A stretch of DNA of 64,000 nt from Streptomyces endophytica (GCF_026153355.1 NZ_CP110636.1:4960001-5024000); one strand, 5' to 3'; shown: positions 17,208 through 25,604, counted from the first letter of the stretch. Program-made: numbers and translations. The notes: a model not told the origin generated them from the letters alone.

Positions 17208-18370
17208 GCAAGGAACCCGTGGCCGTCGTCGGAGTCGGCCAGACCAAGCACGTGGCGGCGCGGCGGGACGTGTCGATCGCCGGACTCGTCCGGGAGGCGG
17301 CCCAACAGGCGCTCACGGACGCCGAGTTGACCTGGGCCGACATCGACGCCGTGGTCATCGGCAAGGCGCCGGACTTCTTCGAGGGCGTGATGATGCCCGA
17401 GCTGTACCTCGCCGACGCGCTCGGCGCGGTGGGCAAGCCCATGCTGCGCGTGCACACGGCGGGTTCGGTCGGCGGCTCCACCGCGCTGGTCGCCGCCAAC
17501 CTGGTCGCGGCCCGCGTCCACGGCACCGTGCTGACGCTGGCCTTCGAGAAGCAGTCGGAATCCAACGCGATGTGGGGCCTGTCGCTCCCGGTCCCCTTCC
17601 AGCAGCCGCTCCTCGCCGGCGCCGGCGGCTTCTTCGCCCCGCACGTCCGCGCGTACATGCGCCGCACCGGCGCCCCGGACACCGTCGGCTCGCTCGTCGC
17701 CTACAAGGACCGCCGCAACGCCCTCAAGAACCCCTACGCCCACCTCCACGAGCACGACATCACCCTGGAGAAGGTCCAGGCCTCGCCCATGCTCTGGGAC
17801 CCGATCCGCTACTCCGAGACCTGCCCGTCCTCCGACGGCGCCTGCGCGATGATCCTCACCGACCGGGCCGGTGCCGCGCGCGCCCCGCACCCGCCGGCCT
17901 GGATGCACGGCGGGGCGATGCGCAGCGAGCCCACCCTCTTCGCCGGCAAGGACTTCGTCTCCCCGCAGGCCGGCAAGGACTGCGCCGCCGACGTCTACCA
18001 CCAGGCCGGCATCACCGACCCGCGCCGGCAGGTCGACGCGGTGGAGATGTACGTCCCCTTCAGCTGGTACGAACCCATGTGGCTGGAGAACCTCGGCTTC
18101 GCCGACGAGGGCGAGGGCTGGAAGCTCACCGAGTCCGGCGTCACCGAGCTCGACGGCGATCTCCCGGTGAACCCCTCCGGCGGCGTCCTGTCCACCAATC
18201 CGATCGGCGCCTCCGGCATGATCCGCTTCGCGGAGGCGGCCCTGCAGGTGCGCGGCCGGGCGGGCGAGCACCAGATCGACGGCGCCCGCCGGGCCCTCGG
18301 GCACGCCTACGGCGGCGGCTCGCAGTTCTTCTCCATGTGGCTGGTCGGCGCCGAACCGCCCGCCACCTGA
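17204..18370 (+). CDS. Thiolase-fold lipid-transfer protein (Ltp3-like), probable aldolase
   Basis: A 388-residue SCP-x-type thiolase-fold protein, the positional equivalent of Rv3523 (Ltp3). Residues ~80-95 read LRVHTAGSVGGSTALVAA: the conserved Cys of VENACATGG is Gly. The later loop is VNPSGGVLSTNPIGASG, with Asn in place of the GHP His. Both catalytic residues of a thiolase are thus absent, as in its neighbour. YGGGSQFFSMWLVG near the end is a family-typical C-terminus. It is the last gene of the crotonase-DUF35-Ltp-Ltp operon, overlapping the previous gene by 4 bp. A heteromeric complex of the two Ltp proteins and DUF35 is plausible. Confidence 0.85.
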   Translation: MSKEPVAVVGVGQTKHVAARRDVSIAGLVREAAQQALTDAELTWADIDAVVIGKAPDFFEGVMMPELYLADALGAVGKPMLRVHTAGSVGGSTALVAANLVAARVHGTVLTLAFEKQSESNAMWGLSLPVPFQQPLLAGAGGFFAPHVRAYMRRTGAPDTVGSLVAYKDRRNALKNPYAHLHEHDITLEKVQASPMLWDPIRYSETCPSSDGACAMILTDRAGAARAPHPPAWMHGGAMRSEPTLFAGKDFVSPQAGKDCAADVYHQAGITDPRRQVDAVEMYVPFSWYEPMWLENLGFADEGEGWKLTESGVTELDGDLPVNPSGGVLSTNPIGASGMIRFAEAALQVRGRAGEHQIDGARRALGHAYGGGSQFFSMWLVGAEPPAT

Positions 18371-18464
18371 CGGCACCACCGACCCGCCCCGCCACGTCCT
18401 CTGTCCGTCCCCGGGCACAGTGGTTAGGCTGACCGCGGACGACCGGACCGGGAGGAGCGGCGAC

Positions 18465-18704
18465 GTGGCCGACAGCATCACCGAGCAGCGGCTCGCGGGC
18501 GGGCCCAGGCCCGACCTCGACCTGACCCAGGCCGAGTGGCAGTCCAGCAGCCAGGGCGTGGGCGACGTCCAGATCGCCTTCGTCGAGGGCTACATCGCGA
18601 TGCGCAACCGCCGCAGCCCGGAGATCCCGGCGCTGATCTTCAGCCCCGCCGAGTGGCGCGCCTTCGTCCTCGACGCCCGCGACGGGGAGTTCGACCTCAC
18701 GTAG
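18465..18704 (+). CDS. DUF397 domain protein
   Basis: A 79-residue acidic protein with the DUF397 pattern: W-xSS-G near the N-terminus (EWQSSSQGVGDVQIAFVEG) and the ending FSPAEWRAFVLDARDGEFD. DUF397 proteins are small Streptomyces paralogues, usually encoded beside an XRE regulator of the BldB/WhiJ circuitry; here no such partner is adjacent. The GTG at 18465 is preceded by GGAGGAG with 7-bp spacing, and a TAGGCT -10-like hexamer is at 18425-18430. It converges on the leucine-rich-repeat gene. Confidence 0.85.
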   Translation: MADSITEQRLAGGPRPDLDLTQAEWQSSSQGVGDVQIAFVEGYIAMRNRRSPEIPALIFSPAEWRAFVLDARDGEFDLT

Positions 18705-18727
18705 CCCCGGGGGCGGGGCGGCCGCCG

Positions 18728-19456
18728 TCAGGTGAGCACCACGCACCCGTTCGCGCGCAGCGCCCGGACCGGCTCCGCACCGTCGTCCACGGCGTTCCAG
18801 CGCAGATCCAGCTTCTCCAGCGACGGGAGCCGGGTGATCCACCGCGGCAGCTCCGCGATCCGGTTGCCGCGCAGATCGACCCGGGCCAGCCGGGGGAGCG
18901 CGCGCAGCGCCCCCGGCACACCGGGCAGGGCGTTGTCGCGCAGTTCCAGCACCCGCAGCTCCTGCAGCGCGTCGACGCCCGCCGGCAGCCCGGTGAGCGC
19001 ATTGCCGCCCAGCCACAGCTCACGCAGCCGCCCGAGCCGCCCCAGCGACGCCGGGAGCTCGGTCAATCCGGCCTTCCGGGCCCGGAGTTCGACCAGCGCG
19101 GCCATCCCGCCCAGCGTGTCCGGCAGCCGGCCGAGCGGGTTCTCGCCGACGTTGAGGTAGCCCAGCCGGTCCAGCCCGCCGAGGGCGTCCGGCAGGGCGG
19201 TGAGGCGGTTGTCGTGCAGATAGAGGTAGCGGGTCAGCCCGGTCAGCTCGCCGATCTCCTCGGGGACCCCGGCCAGCGCGTTGTGGCCGAGGTCGAGGGT
19301 GTGCAGCGCCCGCAGCCCGCCCAGCGCGCCCGGAACCGAGGTCAGCGCGTTGTCGGCGAGGATCAGCACCTCCCAGTCGTCCCGCCGCCACACCTCGGGC
19401 GGCACCGAACTCAGCCCGGCCTTCCAGAAGTTGAGCGTGCGGGGCGAGGCGAGCAT
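18728..19456 (-). CDS. Leucine-rich-repeat protein
   Basis: A 242-residue protein made almost entirely of about ten LRRs of 23 residues with the bacterial pattern LxxLxLxxNxLxxLPxxLGxL (for example LHTLDLGHNALAGVPEEIG and LRVLELRDNALPGVPGALR). There is no signal peptide, membrane segment or catalytic domain, so a cytosolic interaction scaffold is likely. Partner and pathway are not evident. It converges on the DUF397 gene and is followed upstream by the mycothiol-type enzyme on the same strand, 90 bp away. Confidence 0.85.
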   Translation of the reverse strand: MLASPRTLNFWKAGLSSVPPEVWRRDDWEVLILADNALTSVPGALGGLRALHTLDLGHNALAGVPEEIGELTGLTRYLYLHDNRLTALPDALGGLDRLGYLNVGENPLGRLPDTLGGMAALVELRARKAGLTELPASLGRLGRLRELWLGGNALTGLPAGVDALQELRVLELRDNALPGVPGALRALPRLARVDLRGNRIAELPRWITRLPSLEKLDLRWNAVDDGAEPVRALRANGCVVLT

Positions 19457-19546
19457 GCGGAGTCCCTCCAGGAGGACGAGGACGAGGACGAAGACGGGGG
19501 AGGGTGCGGCGCGGCCGGCACGCCGGAGGGGCGGAGGCCCGTTCCC

Positions 19547-20281
19547 CTACGGCCAGTCGAGCAGCTCCGGCAGCGCGGCGGGGCGATCCGACCGGCGGCA
19601 CTCCAGCGCCCGGTGCGGGTCGCGCCCGGCCAGCCAGGCCGCCAGGTCGGTGAGGTGGCCGCGTACGGTCACCTCCGGCGCGCCGGTGGCACCGTACTCC
19701 CGCCGGAACGCCTCGTCCGTTGCCGCCAGCACCAGGTGCACGTCCTTCGGGGCGCGCGGCGCCAGATGGCTCAGCAGGTGGTGGCAGAGCCCGTGCGACC
19801 AGTCCTGCGGGCCGAGGCCGAGCCGGGCGTCCGCGGTGTGGATCTCCAGCTCCCGCCACCAGGCCCACTGCACCGTGCGCAGATCGCCGTCCCGGTAGCG
19901 CACCGGGCGCGACCAGTCGGCCGGGCCGACCGCCGCCCAGGCCGCCGCGGACTCGTCCAGCGCGGCGCCCACCGCGTCCCGGAGGGCCGCGGCGTCCCGC
20001 ACCGCACCGGCCTCGATCCCGGCCGCCCGCTCGGGGCGCCCGCCGTCGTACAGCTCCACCAGCTCACCGCGCAGCGCGTACCGGGCCTGCCGGGCCGTGG
20101 CCCGGGCGATGCCCTCGATGTGCGCGAGGACATGGGCGCGGGACCAGCCGGGCAGCGCGCTCGGTGCGCGCACCGCGGCCTCCGTCAGACCGGGCAGCAG
20201 CGCCCGCAACCGCTCCTGGCCCGCCTCGATCGCCTCCCGGACGGTCTCGGCCGACAAGGTGGGTTCCTTCGTCACTGCCAC
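19547..20281 (-). CDS. Maleylpyruvate isomerase-family mycothiol-dependent enzyme
   Basis: A 244-residue DinB/MDMPI-fold protein. The N-terminal domain shows the metal-site pattern of the family: GWSRAHVLAHIEG (His about residues 46-50) and WRELEIHTADARLG (Glu and His about 145). The C-terminal part has the TVRGHLTDLAAWLAGRD motif. Members act on maleylpyruvate or as mycothiol transferases; the actual substrate here is unknown. I take the GTG at 20281 because AAGGAG lies 5 bp ahead; a GTG two codons later is also possible. It is divergent from the CGNR regulator. Confidence 0.82.
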   Translation of the reverse strand: MAVTKEPTLSAETVREAIEAGQERLRALLPGLTEAAVRAPSALPGWSRAHVLAHIEGIARATARQARYALRGELVELYDGGRPERAAGIEAGAVRDAAALRDAVGAALDESAAAWAAVGPADWSRPVRYRDGDLRTVQWAWWRELEIHTADARLGLGPQDWSHGLCHHLLSHLAPRAPKDVHLVLAATDEAFRREYGATGAPEVTVRGHLTDLAAWLAGRDPHRALECRRSDRPAALPELLDWP

Positions 20282-20405
20282 AGCAGCTCCTTCGTCCAGT
20301 GCTCGCCGGTCCGGCAGGCGGGCCGACCGGGTGCTCAACACCTGGACTCCGCACCGCAGTTGACGGACAGCGGGCAGCTTTTCCCCAGGGGTTCCCCCTC
20401 CGGAC

Positions 20406-20434
20406 CTAATGGTTGCCGGTGAGGTTACCATTAG
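20406..20434. promoter_or_regulatory. Operator of the CGNR regulator, overlapping its promoter
   Basis: Imperfect 12-bp arms CTAATGGTTGCC and GGTTACCATTAG (10 of 12 complementary; the outer 8 perfect) with a 5-bp spacer. The element includes a TACCAT -10-like hexamer (20426-20431) and ends 4 bp before the ATG at 20439, so binding would block a probably leaderless transcript. Autoregulation is the simplest reading; it may also act on the divergent gene at 20281. Confidence 0.65.
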
Positions 20435-20438
20435 CCTC

Positions 20439-21047
20439 ATGACCGCAACACGGCTCGCACTGGATCTCGCCGTCACCATCCGCCACGACGGCCACGGCGG
20501 TGTCACCGACGACCTGGCCGACCCGGACGGACTCACCACCTGGATCGCCGAGCGGGCCGCCCTGCTCGACTGCGCCGCCGAACCCGTCACCGCCGACCCG
20601 GCACTGCACACCGCCGTACGCGAACTGCGCGCCGCGGTCCGCGCGCTCTTCGCCCGCGCCGTCCGCCCCGGACCGCCCAGCTCCGCCGACGCCCACCGGC
20701 TCCTCCCCGAGGACACCGCGCTGCACCGGCTCAACACCGCCGCCGCCCTCGTCCCCACCTCCCCGCAGCTCAGCTGGGAGCCCGGCGCCCCGCCCGCACT
20801 GCGGCTGCACCCGCACGGCACCCCGCCCGCCGCCGACCGGATCGCGGCCGCACTGGCCCGCGCCGCCCTCACCTTCCTCGCCGGCCCCGACCGCGACCGG
20901 CTGCGCGCCTGCCCCGCCCCGCGCTGCGTCCGCTACTTCGTCAAGGACCACGCCCGCCAGGAATGGTGCAGCCCCTCCTGCGGCAACCGCGCCCGGGTCG
21001 CCCGCCACCACGAGCGGCACAAGGAAGGACGGCGCGACCCCTCGTAA
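20439..21047 (+). CDS. CGNR zinc-finger transcriptional regulator (ABATE domain)
   Basis: A 202-residue regulator. An N-terminal ABATE-type alpha-helical domain begins with LALDLAVTIRHDG. The C-terminal CGNR zinc finger (CPAPRCVRYFVKDHARQEWC, then SPSCGNRARVARH, about residues 157-190) supplies DNA-binding Cys residues and the diagnostic CGNR. No Shine-Dalgarno sequence precedes the ATG, and the -10-like TACCAT ends 7 bp before it, pointing to leaderless translation. The palindrome at 20406-20434 is probably its own operator. No transporter or enzyme gene is adjacent on the same strand, apart from the ACT protein 10 bp downstream. Confidence 0.9.
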   Translation: MTATRLALDLAVTIRHDGHGGVTDDLADPDGLTTWIAERAALLDCAAEPVTADPALHTAVRELRAAVRALFARAVRPGPPSSADAHRLLPEDTALHRLNTAAALVPTSPQLSWEPGAPPALRLHPHGTPPAADRIAAALARAALTFLAGPDRDRLRACPAPRCVRYFVKDHARQEWCSPSCGNRARVARHHERHKEGRRDPS

Positions 21048-21056
21048 GGTGGCGGC

Positions 21057-21452
21057 ATGACCGGTGAACGCGACCTTGTGACCCTGCTGAGCGGGATGCG
21101 CCCCGAGCTGAACGAGGGCCGGTACGTCTTCACGACCGTGCGCGGCGCGATCCCCGCCGGACTCGCCCCGGTCGTCACCGTCGCCGAACCCGAGGGACTG
21201 ACCCTCGTCCTGCGCCAGGAGGAAGCCGACCGCACCGGCCTGCCGTACGACTACGTCGCCGGCTGGATCACCCTGCGGGTGCACTCCGCACTGGACGCGG
21301 TCGGGCTCACCGCCGCCGTCGCCACCGCGCTCGCCGACGCCGGCCTCAGCTGCAACGTCGTCGCCGGCTTCCACCACGATCACCTCTTCGTGCCCCACGA
21401 GGCGGCCGACGAGGCACTGCGCCGCCTCGGTGAACTGGCCGGACGGGCCTGA
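21057..21452 (+). CDS. ACT domain-containing protein
   Basis: A 131-residue cytosolic protein. The C-terminal part (AGWITLRVHSALDAVGLTAAV to GLSCNVVAGFHHDHLFVP) has the beta-alpha-beta pattern of an ACT small-molecule-binding domain, with a related N-terminal half. ACT proteins of this stand-alone size probably sense an amino acid, but none is indicated here. It lies 10 bp after the CGNR gene. A TAAGGT hexamer 6 bp before the ATG and the lack of an RBS allow an additional leaderless promoter. Confidence 0.78.
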   Translation: MTGERDLVTLLSGMRPELNEGRYVFTTVRGAIPAGLAPVVTVAEPEGLTLVLRQEEADRTGLPYDYVAGWITLRVHSALDAVGLTAAVATALADAGLSCNVVAGFHHDHLFVPHEAADEALRRLGELAGRA

Positions 21453-21553
21453 ACCCGCCCGCCCCGCACCCCGCCCGCCCGGCCCGTCCGCGAGCCGCCC
21501 AGCACCCCGACGTCCGGCGCGGCGGGCCCGGCCGGGCCACGTACGATGGCGGC

Positions 21554-22054
21554 ATGTCCTTCCTCCGCCGCCGCAGCGCAGCCACGCCCGCCGGTCCCGA
21601 CTTCGACGTTCTCGCCATGGACCCGGGGGACTGGCCGGGCAATCTGGGCGCCGGGCTGCTGCCCGCACCCGACGGGAGCTGCCAGGGCGTCTTCCTCCGC
21701 TACGACCTCTTCGGCGGCCGCGGCCCCGCGATGATCATCGGCAACCTCCCGGAGGGCTCCCCGGCCCGCGAGCTGGAGGACGACCAGGTGCCCTTCGAGG
21801 TCGCCCAGCTGCTCGCCGCGCTCGGCAACGACGAACCGGTCACGGTCGTCGAGAGCGAGGACACCCCCGTGATGCACGACGACAACCTGCTGATCGTCAA
21901 GCGCATCAAGTGCTCCGAGAGCCGCATCTCCTGCGCCCAGTTCGACCGCAGCGACGGCGTCCTGGTCACCATCGCCAGCTGGGACCGGCCGATCACCGAC
22001 GACCTCTACGCGCTGCTCAAGCCGCTGCCGGCGGAACTCTTCCAGCAGGGCTGA
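21554..22054 (+). CDS. Conserved hypothetical protein
   Basis: A 166-residue acidic protein with no signal peptide, membrane span or motif I can assign. It starts with a short basic stretch (SFLRRRS) and contains repeated Asp/Glu-rich turns. Codon usage is typical for the genome. A TACGAT hexamer at 21542-21547 ends 6 bp before the ATG and there is no RBS, which fits a leaderless transcript. It ends 20 bp before the strong bidirectional terminator at 22075-22110. Confidence 0.75.
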   Translation: MSFLRRRSAATPAGPDFDVLAMDPGDWPGNLGAGLLPAPDGSCQGVFLRYDLFGGRGPAMIIGNLPEGSPARELEDDQVPFEVAQLLAALGNDEPVTVVESEDTPVMHDDNLLIVKRIKCSESRISCAQFDRSDGVLVTIASWDRPITDDLYALLKPLPAELFQQG

Positions 22055-22074
22055 CACCCCGCGCACGAACGGAC

Positions 22075-22110
22075 CGCGCCCGGCGGACGGAAGCCCGTCC
22101 GCCGGGCGCG
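22075..22110. terminator. Strong bidirectional terminator, 16-bp stem
   Basis: A perfect 16-bp GC-rich stem (CGCGCCCGGCGGACGG paired with its complement) closes on an AAGC tetraloop, between the convergent genes ending at 22054 and 22132. There is no U-tract. Confidence 0.9.
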
Positions 22111-22131
22111 GCGTGCCACCCGGTCACCCGG

Positions 22132-24135
22132 CTAGGAATGCGACCGCCGCACGTCCACGTCGGCCGCCCGCACATAGCCCACCCGGTGCCCCAGCTGGAT
22201 CTCGTAGTAGACGTCCTCGCCCTGGACGATCGTGTGCTTCGAGACGTCGAACGTCGGCGCGTAGAAGTACTCGCCGGTGACCCGGCCGCCGACCGCGTAC
22301 CGCTGCCCCGCCGCGATCGTGTACGGCAGCGGGGAGACCGACTGGTACGGAACCCCCGCCGGATAGGCGGCCTTCTCCGGGTACGCCCGGCCGTACACCG
22401 GGATCTCCTCGCGGCCGGACTTCGGCGTGGCGACCAGCCCCTTGGCGTTCACCGCCGTCGGCGCACCGTGCGGATTGCGGAACCACGCGACCTGCCCGAG
22501 GTACCAGATCGCGGTCCAGTCACCGTCCCGGCCCGCCAGCGCGAACCGCTGCCCCGTCGTGGCCCGGGCGCCGGTGTCGTTCACCCCGTCCGTCGAGTCG
22601 CTGCCGTCCTGATGCAGCCCGACGTCCTTGACCAGCGGAGCGCTCTCGCTCGGCGCGGTGTGCAGCCGCACCGCGGCGGAACCGTGCGGCGCGCAGGCGT
22701 CCCCCGGCTTCGCGCAGCCGGAGTAGCGCGGCCGGTTGCGGTCGTAGTCCGGGAGGATGGTGACCAGTCCGCCGTGCTTGCCCGCCGTGGCGTGGAACGG
22801 CTTGCCCAGCAGCTCGAAGTAGTGCGCCCAGTCCCAGTACGGCCCGGGGTCGGTGTGCATCCCCGGGATCGTGGACGTCGTCGTACCGGGCACGTTGTCG
22901 TGGCCCAGGATGTGCTGCCGGTCCAGCGGCACGTCGTACTTGCGGCTCAGGTACTTCACCAGCCGGGCCGAGGACCGGTACATCGCCTCCGTGTACCAGG
23001 CGTCCGGAGAGGCCAGGAAGCCCTCGTGCTCGACGCCGATGGAGTGCGAGTTCACGTACCAGTTGCCGGCGTGCCAGGCGACGTCCTTGCCCGGTACGTG
23101 CTGGGCGATCAGCCCGTCCGAGGAACGCACGGTGTAGTTCCAGGACACGTACGTGGGGTCCTTGATCAGCTTCAGCGTGACGTCCCACGACCCCTCGGTG
23201 TCATGGATGACGATGGTGTCGACCTCCTGGTCCCGCGGCCGGTCCGCCTTGTCGTGGTTGCCGTAGTCGTGGTCGCCGAACTCCTCGTACGGCGCCGGGA
23301 CCGACTCGCAGGCCACGTCCCCCGGGCACTCCGGCCCGTGGTCGCCACCGGGCGCCGAGGCCCTGGTGGCAGCGCCGCCGAGACGTTTCTGCTGCCCGGC
23401 GTCGGGGACCAGCCCGGGGGCCGCGGACAGCCTGACCCGCTGCCCGGCGTCGGTCGTCCGCGCCTCGCCCCGGCGGATCACCGAGAACACCTCGTCCGCG
23501 AAGGCCTTGCCGGCGCGCGCATCGTCCTGACCGCCGTAACGCGCCACCGCCGCGTACCAGCGGGCCGGACCGCCCCCGGCGGACAGCCCGAGCCCGCGCT
23601 GCTCCGCGGCGAGCAGCGCCGCCCCGCCCAGCACGTTCGCCGCCGGGTCGGTACGCAACCGCTCGGCCGGCAGCCCGGTCAGCCGGGCCGCGGCCGGCAA
23701 CGTACGCAGCCGTGCCGGGAGTTCGGCGGGCAGCGCGGCCTGCTGCGCCGCGCCCTCCGGGACCCGCTTGCGGGCACGCGAGGCGTCGCCCCGGGCGTCC
23801 TCCGCGCCCGCGCTGAACTCCGGCGCCCGCGCCAGCGCGGTCCGGGCGTCGGTCAGATGCATCGGGCCGTAGCCCCCGGAGACACTCGGCGCGCCGCCGT
23901 GGCCGTCCCACCGCGACTCCAGGTACGAGACGCCGAGCAGCACGCTGCGCGGCACATGGAAGCGGGCCGCGGCCTTGCTGAAGGCCCGCTGCAGGGCGTC
24001 CGTCCGGGGCTGCCCGGCGCTCGCGGACGGTGCTCCGGAGAGCGGCAGCAGCAGCACCGCCGCCGCCACCGCGGTGGTGGACCTGCGCAGGGCGGGGCGA
24101 TGGGTTCTCTTGTCTTCCGGGGCGGATCCTCGCAA
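22132..24135 (-). CDS. Secreted cell-wall hydrolase: lysozyme-like domain plus N-acetylmuramoyl-L-alanine amidase
   Basis: A 667-residue exported protein. After a signal sequence (STTAVAAAVLLLPLSG, cleavage near residue 40) comes a transglycosylase/lysozyme-like segment with the catalytic-Glu motif LLGVSYLESRWDGHGG and GGYGPMHLTD. An Amidase_2/PGRP domain follows, with zinc ligands in DTIVIHDTEGSWD, HSIGVEHEGF and GMHTDPGPYWDW. The last ~180 residues contain Cys-bearing SH3-like repeats (SGCAKPGDAC) that may bind wall. Together these would cut both glycan and stem peptide. A TTG at 24135 is the best start: GAGGAGG lies 5 bp before it, and it puts the signal peptide correctly near the N-terminus. 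Confidence 0.85.
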   Translation of the reverse strand: MRGSAPEDKRTHRPALRRSTTAVAAAVLLLPLSGAPSASAGQPRTDALQRAFSKAAARFHVPRSVLLGVSYLESRWDGHGGAPSVSGGYGPMHLTDARTALARAPEFSAGAEDARGDASRARKRVPEGAAQQAALPAELPARLRTLPAAARLTGLPAERLRTDPAANVLGGAALLAAEQRGLGLSAGGGPARWYAAVARYGGQDDARAGKAFADEVFSVIRRGEARTTDAGQRVRLSAAPGLVPDAGQQKRLGGAATRASAPGGDHGPECPGDVACESVPAPYEEFGDHDYGNHDKADRPRDQEVDTIVIHDTEGSWDVTLKLIKDPTYVSWNYTVRSSDGLIAQHVPGKDVAWHAGNWYVNSHSIGVEHEGFLASPDAWYTEAMYRSSARLVKYLSRKYDVPLDRQHILGHDNVPGTTTSTIPGMHTDPGPYWDWAHYFELLGKPFHATAGKHGGLVTILPDYDRNRPRYSGCAKPGDACAPHGSAAVRLHTAPSESAPLVKDVGLHQDGSDSTDGVNDTGARATTGQRFALAGRDGDWTAIWYLGQVAWFRNPHGAPTAVNAKGLVATPKSGREEIPVYGRAYPEKAAYPAGVPYQSVSPLPYTIAAGQRYAVGGRVTGEYFYAPTFDVSKHTIVQGEDVYYEIQLGHRVGYVRAADVDVRRSHS

Positions 24136-24470
24136 AGCAGCCTCCTCGAGCCGGCCCGAGCCGGGCGGTGTGACGGATGGTGCAGTGCACCAACGGCCGT
24201 ACGGGATGGACCCGAGAGTAGAGCCCCGTGGGGCCGCAGAGCCATAGCTGGGCCGACGGCCCGTCACCTACCGCGTCGGTTCGGGATTTCGCATGTCAGA
24301 GCATCTCCAGAGGAGCCTTCCCGGACCGCCGCCCGGCCTGCGGGGCGTCAGTGGAATGGACCAATGACCGCGCGGCGCACATGGGTGAGCGGCGCCTCCC
24401 GCAAACCGGGTGCGCCGCTCACAATCCCCCTCGGGGAAGTGCCCGCAGACGAGGCACTCCCCCCGGGCGG

Positions 24471-25604
24471 TCAGCGGGTGCCGACCGCCGCCCGTACCGC
24501 ACGACGGGCCATCTGGCAGTCGTCGTGCAGCCGGCGCAGGAGCAGCCGCTGCTCCTCGCCCGCCGAAGGGACGCCGGGTTGTCCCGGGCCCGGAGTCACC
24601 GCCGGCGTGGGTTCGCGCATGGTCCGCTGGACCGCGGTTTCGTAGCGCCGGATCTCCCGGGTGAGGATCAGCATCAGATTCACCAGGAAGGAGTCCCGCG
24701 AGGCGGGGCCGGCGTTCTGGGCGAGCTGGCTGATCTGACGGCGCGCCACCGGGGCGTCGCCGAGCACCGACCACAGGGTCGCCAGGTCGTAGCCCGGGAG
24801 GTACCAGCCGGCGTTGTCCCAGTCCAGCAGCACCGGGCCGGCGGGCGACAGCAGGACGTTGTTCAGCAGCGCGTCGCCGTGGTTGAACTGGCCCTGGACG
24901 TGCGACAGACCGTGCATCAGCTTCTGCAGGTCACCCAGGTCGCGGTCGGTGAGCAGCCCCAGGTCGTGGTAGCGGCCGATCCGGCCGGCGTAGTCCAGCG
25001 GGGCGTCGAACAGCCCGGCCGGCGGACGCCAGTGGTTGAGCTGGCAGACCGCGCCGATCGCGGCGCGGATGTCGGCCCGGGGCGGCGCCTCGGCGGGGTG
25101 GCGCGTCATGGCCGCGACCCGGCCGGGCATCCGCTCGATGATCAGCGTGCAGTTGTCGGGATCCGCCGCCACCAGCCGCGGCACCCGTACCGGCGGACGA
25201 TGCCGGACGAATGCGCGGTATGCGCTTATTTCCTGCCGGAACCTTTCCGCCCACGCGGGGGACTGGTCCAGTAAACACTTGGCGACCGCGGTCATACGGC
25301 CGGTCGTGCCGACGAGGAGGACGGATTTCCCGCTCCGGCGCAGCACCTGCACCGGATTGAACTCCGGACAGATGCGGTGCACCGAGGCGACCGCGGCGCG
25401 CAGCTGTGCGCCCTGGGGCCCGGACAAGTCGAGTCTCCCGCTGAGCGGTTGGGTGCCCGTCCCCTGTGCCCGCCGGGTCCGGCCGCCGGACATACCGGGG
25501 ACCGCCCCCGCGGAAGGAGCGGGGGCGAGGTACGGCCCGCTCCCCGTCGGGTGCGGGCGGTGCGGCCGGGCGGGGGCGGTCACGGCGGACGATGCTGCAT
25601 ACAT
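24471..25604 (-). CDS. Aminoglycoside phosphotransferase-like kinase
   Basis: A 377-residue APH/choline-kinase-fold protein. The catalytic loop reads QFNHGDALLNNVLL (about residue 235), and the metal-binding motif is VLLDWDNAGWYLPGYDLA (about 253). ATP-site features include VAKCLLDQSP (Lys about 112) and LIIERMPGR. The first ~60 residues are Pro/Ala-rich and poorly conserved in appearance. Such orphan kinases usually have unknown small-molecule substrates, so antibiotic resistance should not be assumed. It is divergent from the NsdA-like regulator, with 285 bp between them. Confidence 0.82.
   Translation of the reverse strand: MYAASSAVTAPARPHRPHPTGSGPYLAPAPSAGAVPGMSGGRTRRAQGTGTQPLSGRLDLSGPQGAQLRAAVASVHRICPEFNPVQVLRRSGKSVLLVGTTGRMTAVAKCLLDQSPAWAERFRQEISAYRAFVRHRPPVRVPRLVAADPDNCTLIIERMPGRVAAMTRHPAEAPPRADIRAAIGAVCQLNHWRPPAGLFDAPLDYAGRIGRYHDLGLLTDRDLGDLQKLMHGLSHVQGQFNHGDALLNNVLLSPAGPVLLDWDNAGWYLPGYDLATLWSVLGDAPVARRQISQLAQNAGPASRDSFLVNLMLILTREIRRYETAVQRTMREPTPAVTPGPGQPGVPSAGEEQRLLLRRLHDDCQMARRAVRAAVGTR

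Noticed and set aside
16158..18370. Standard acetyl-CoA acetyltransferases (beta-oxidation thiolases)
   Set aside because: Catalytic Cys and GHP His are both replaced, so thiolysis is unlikely.
24471..25604. Aminoglycoside resistance gene
   Set aside because: APH fold only. Chromosomal orphan kinases of this type have varied substrates and there is no resistance context.
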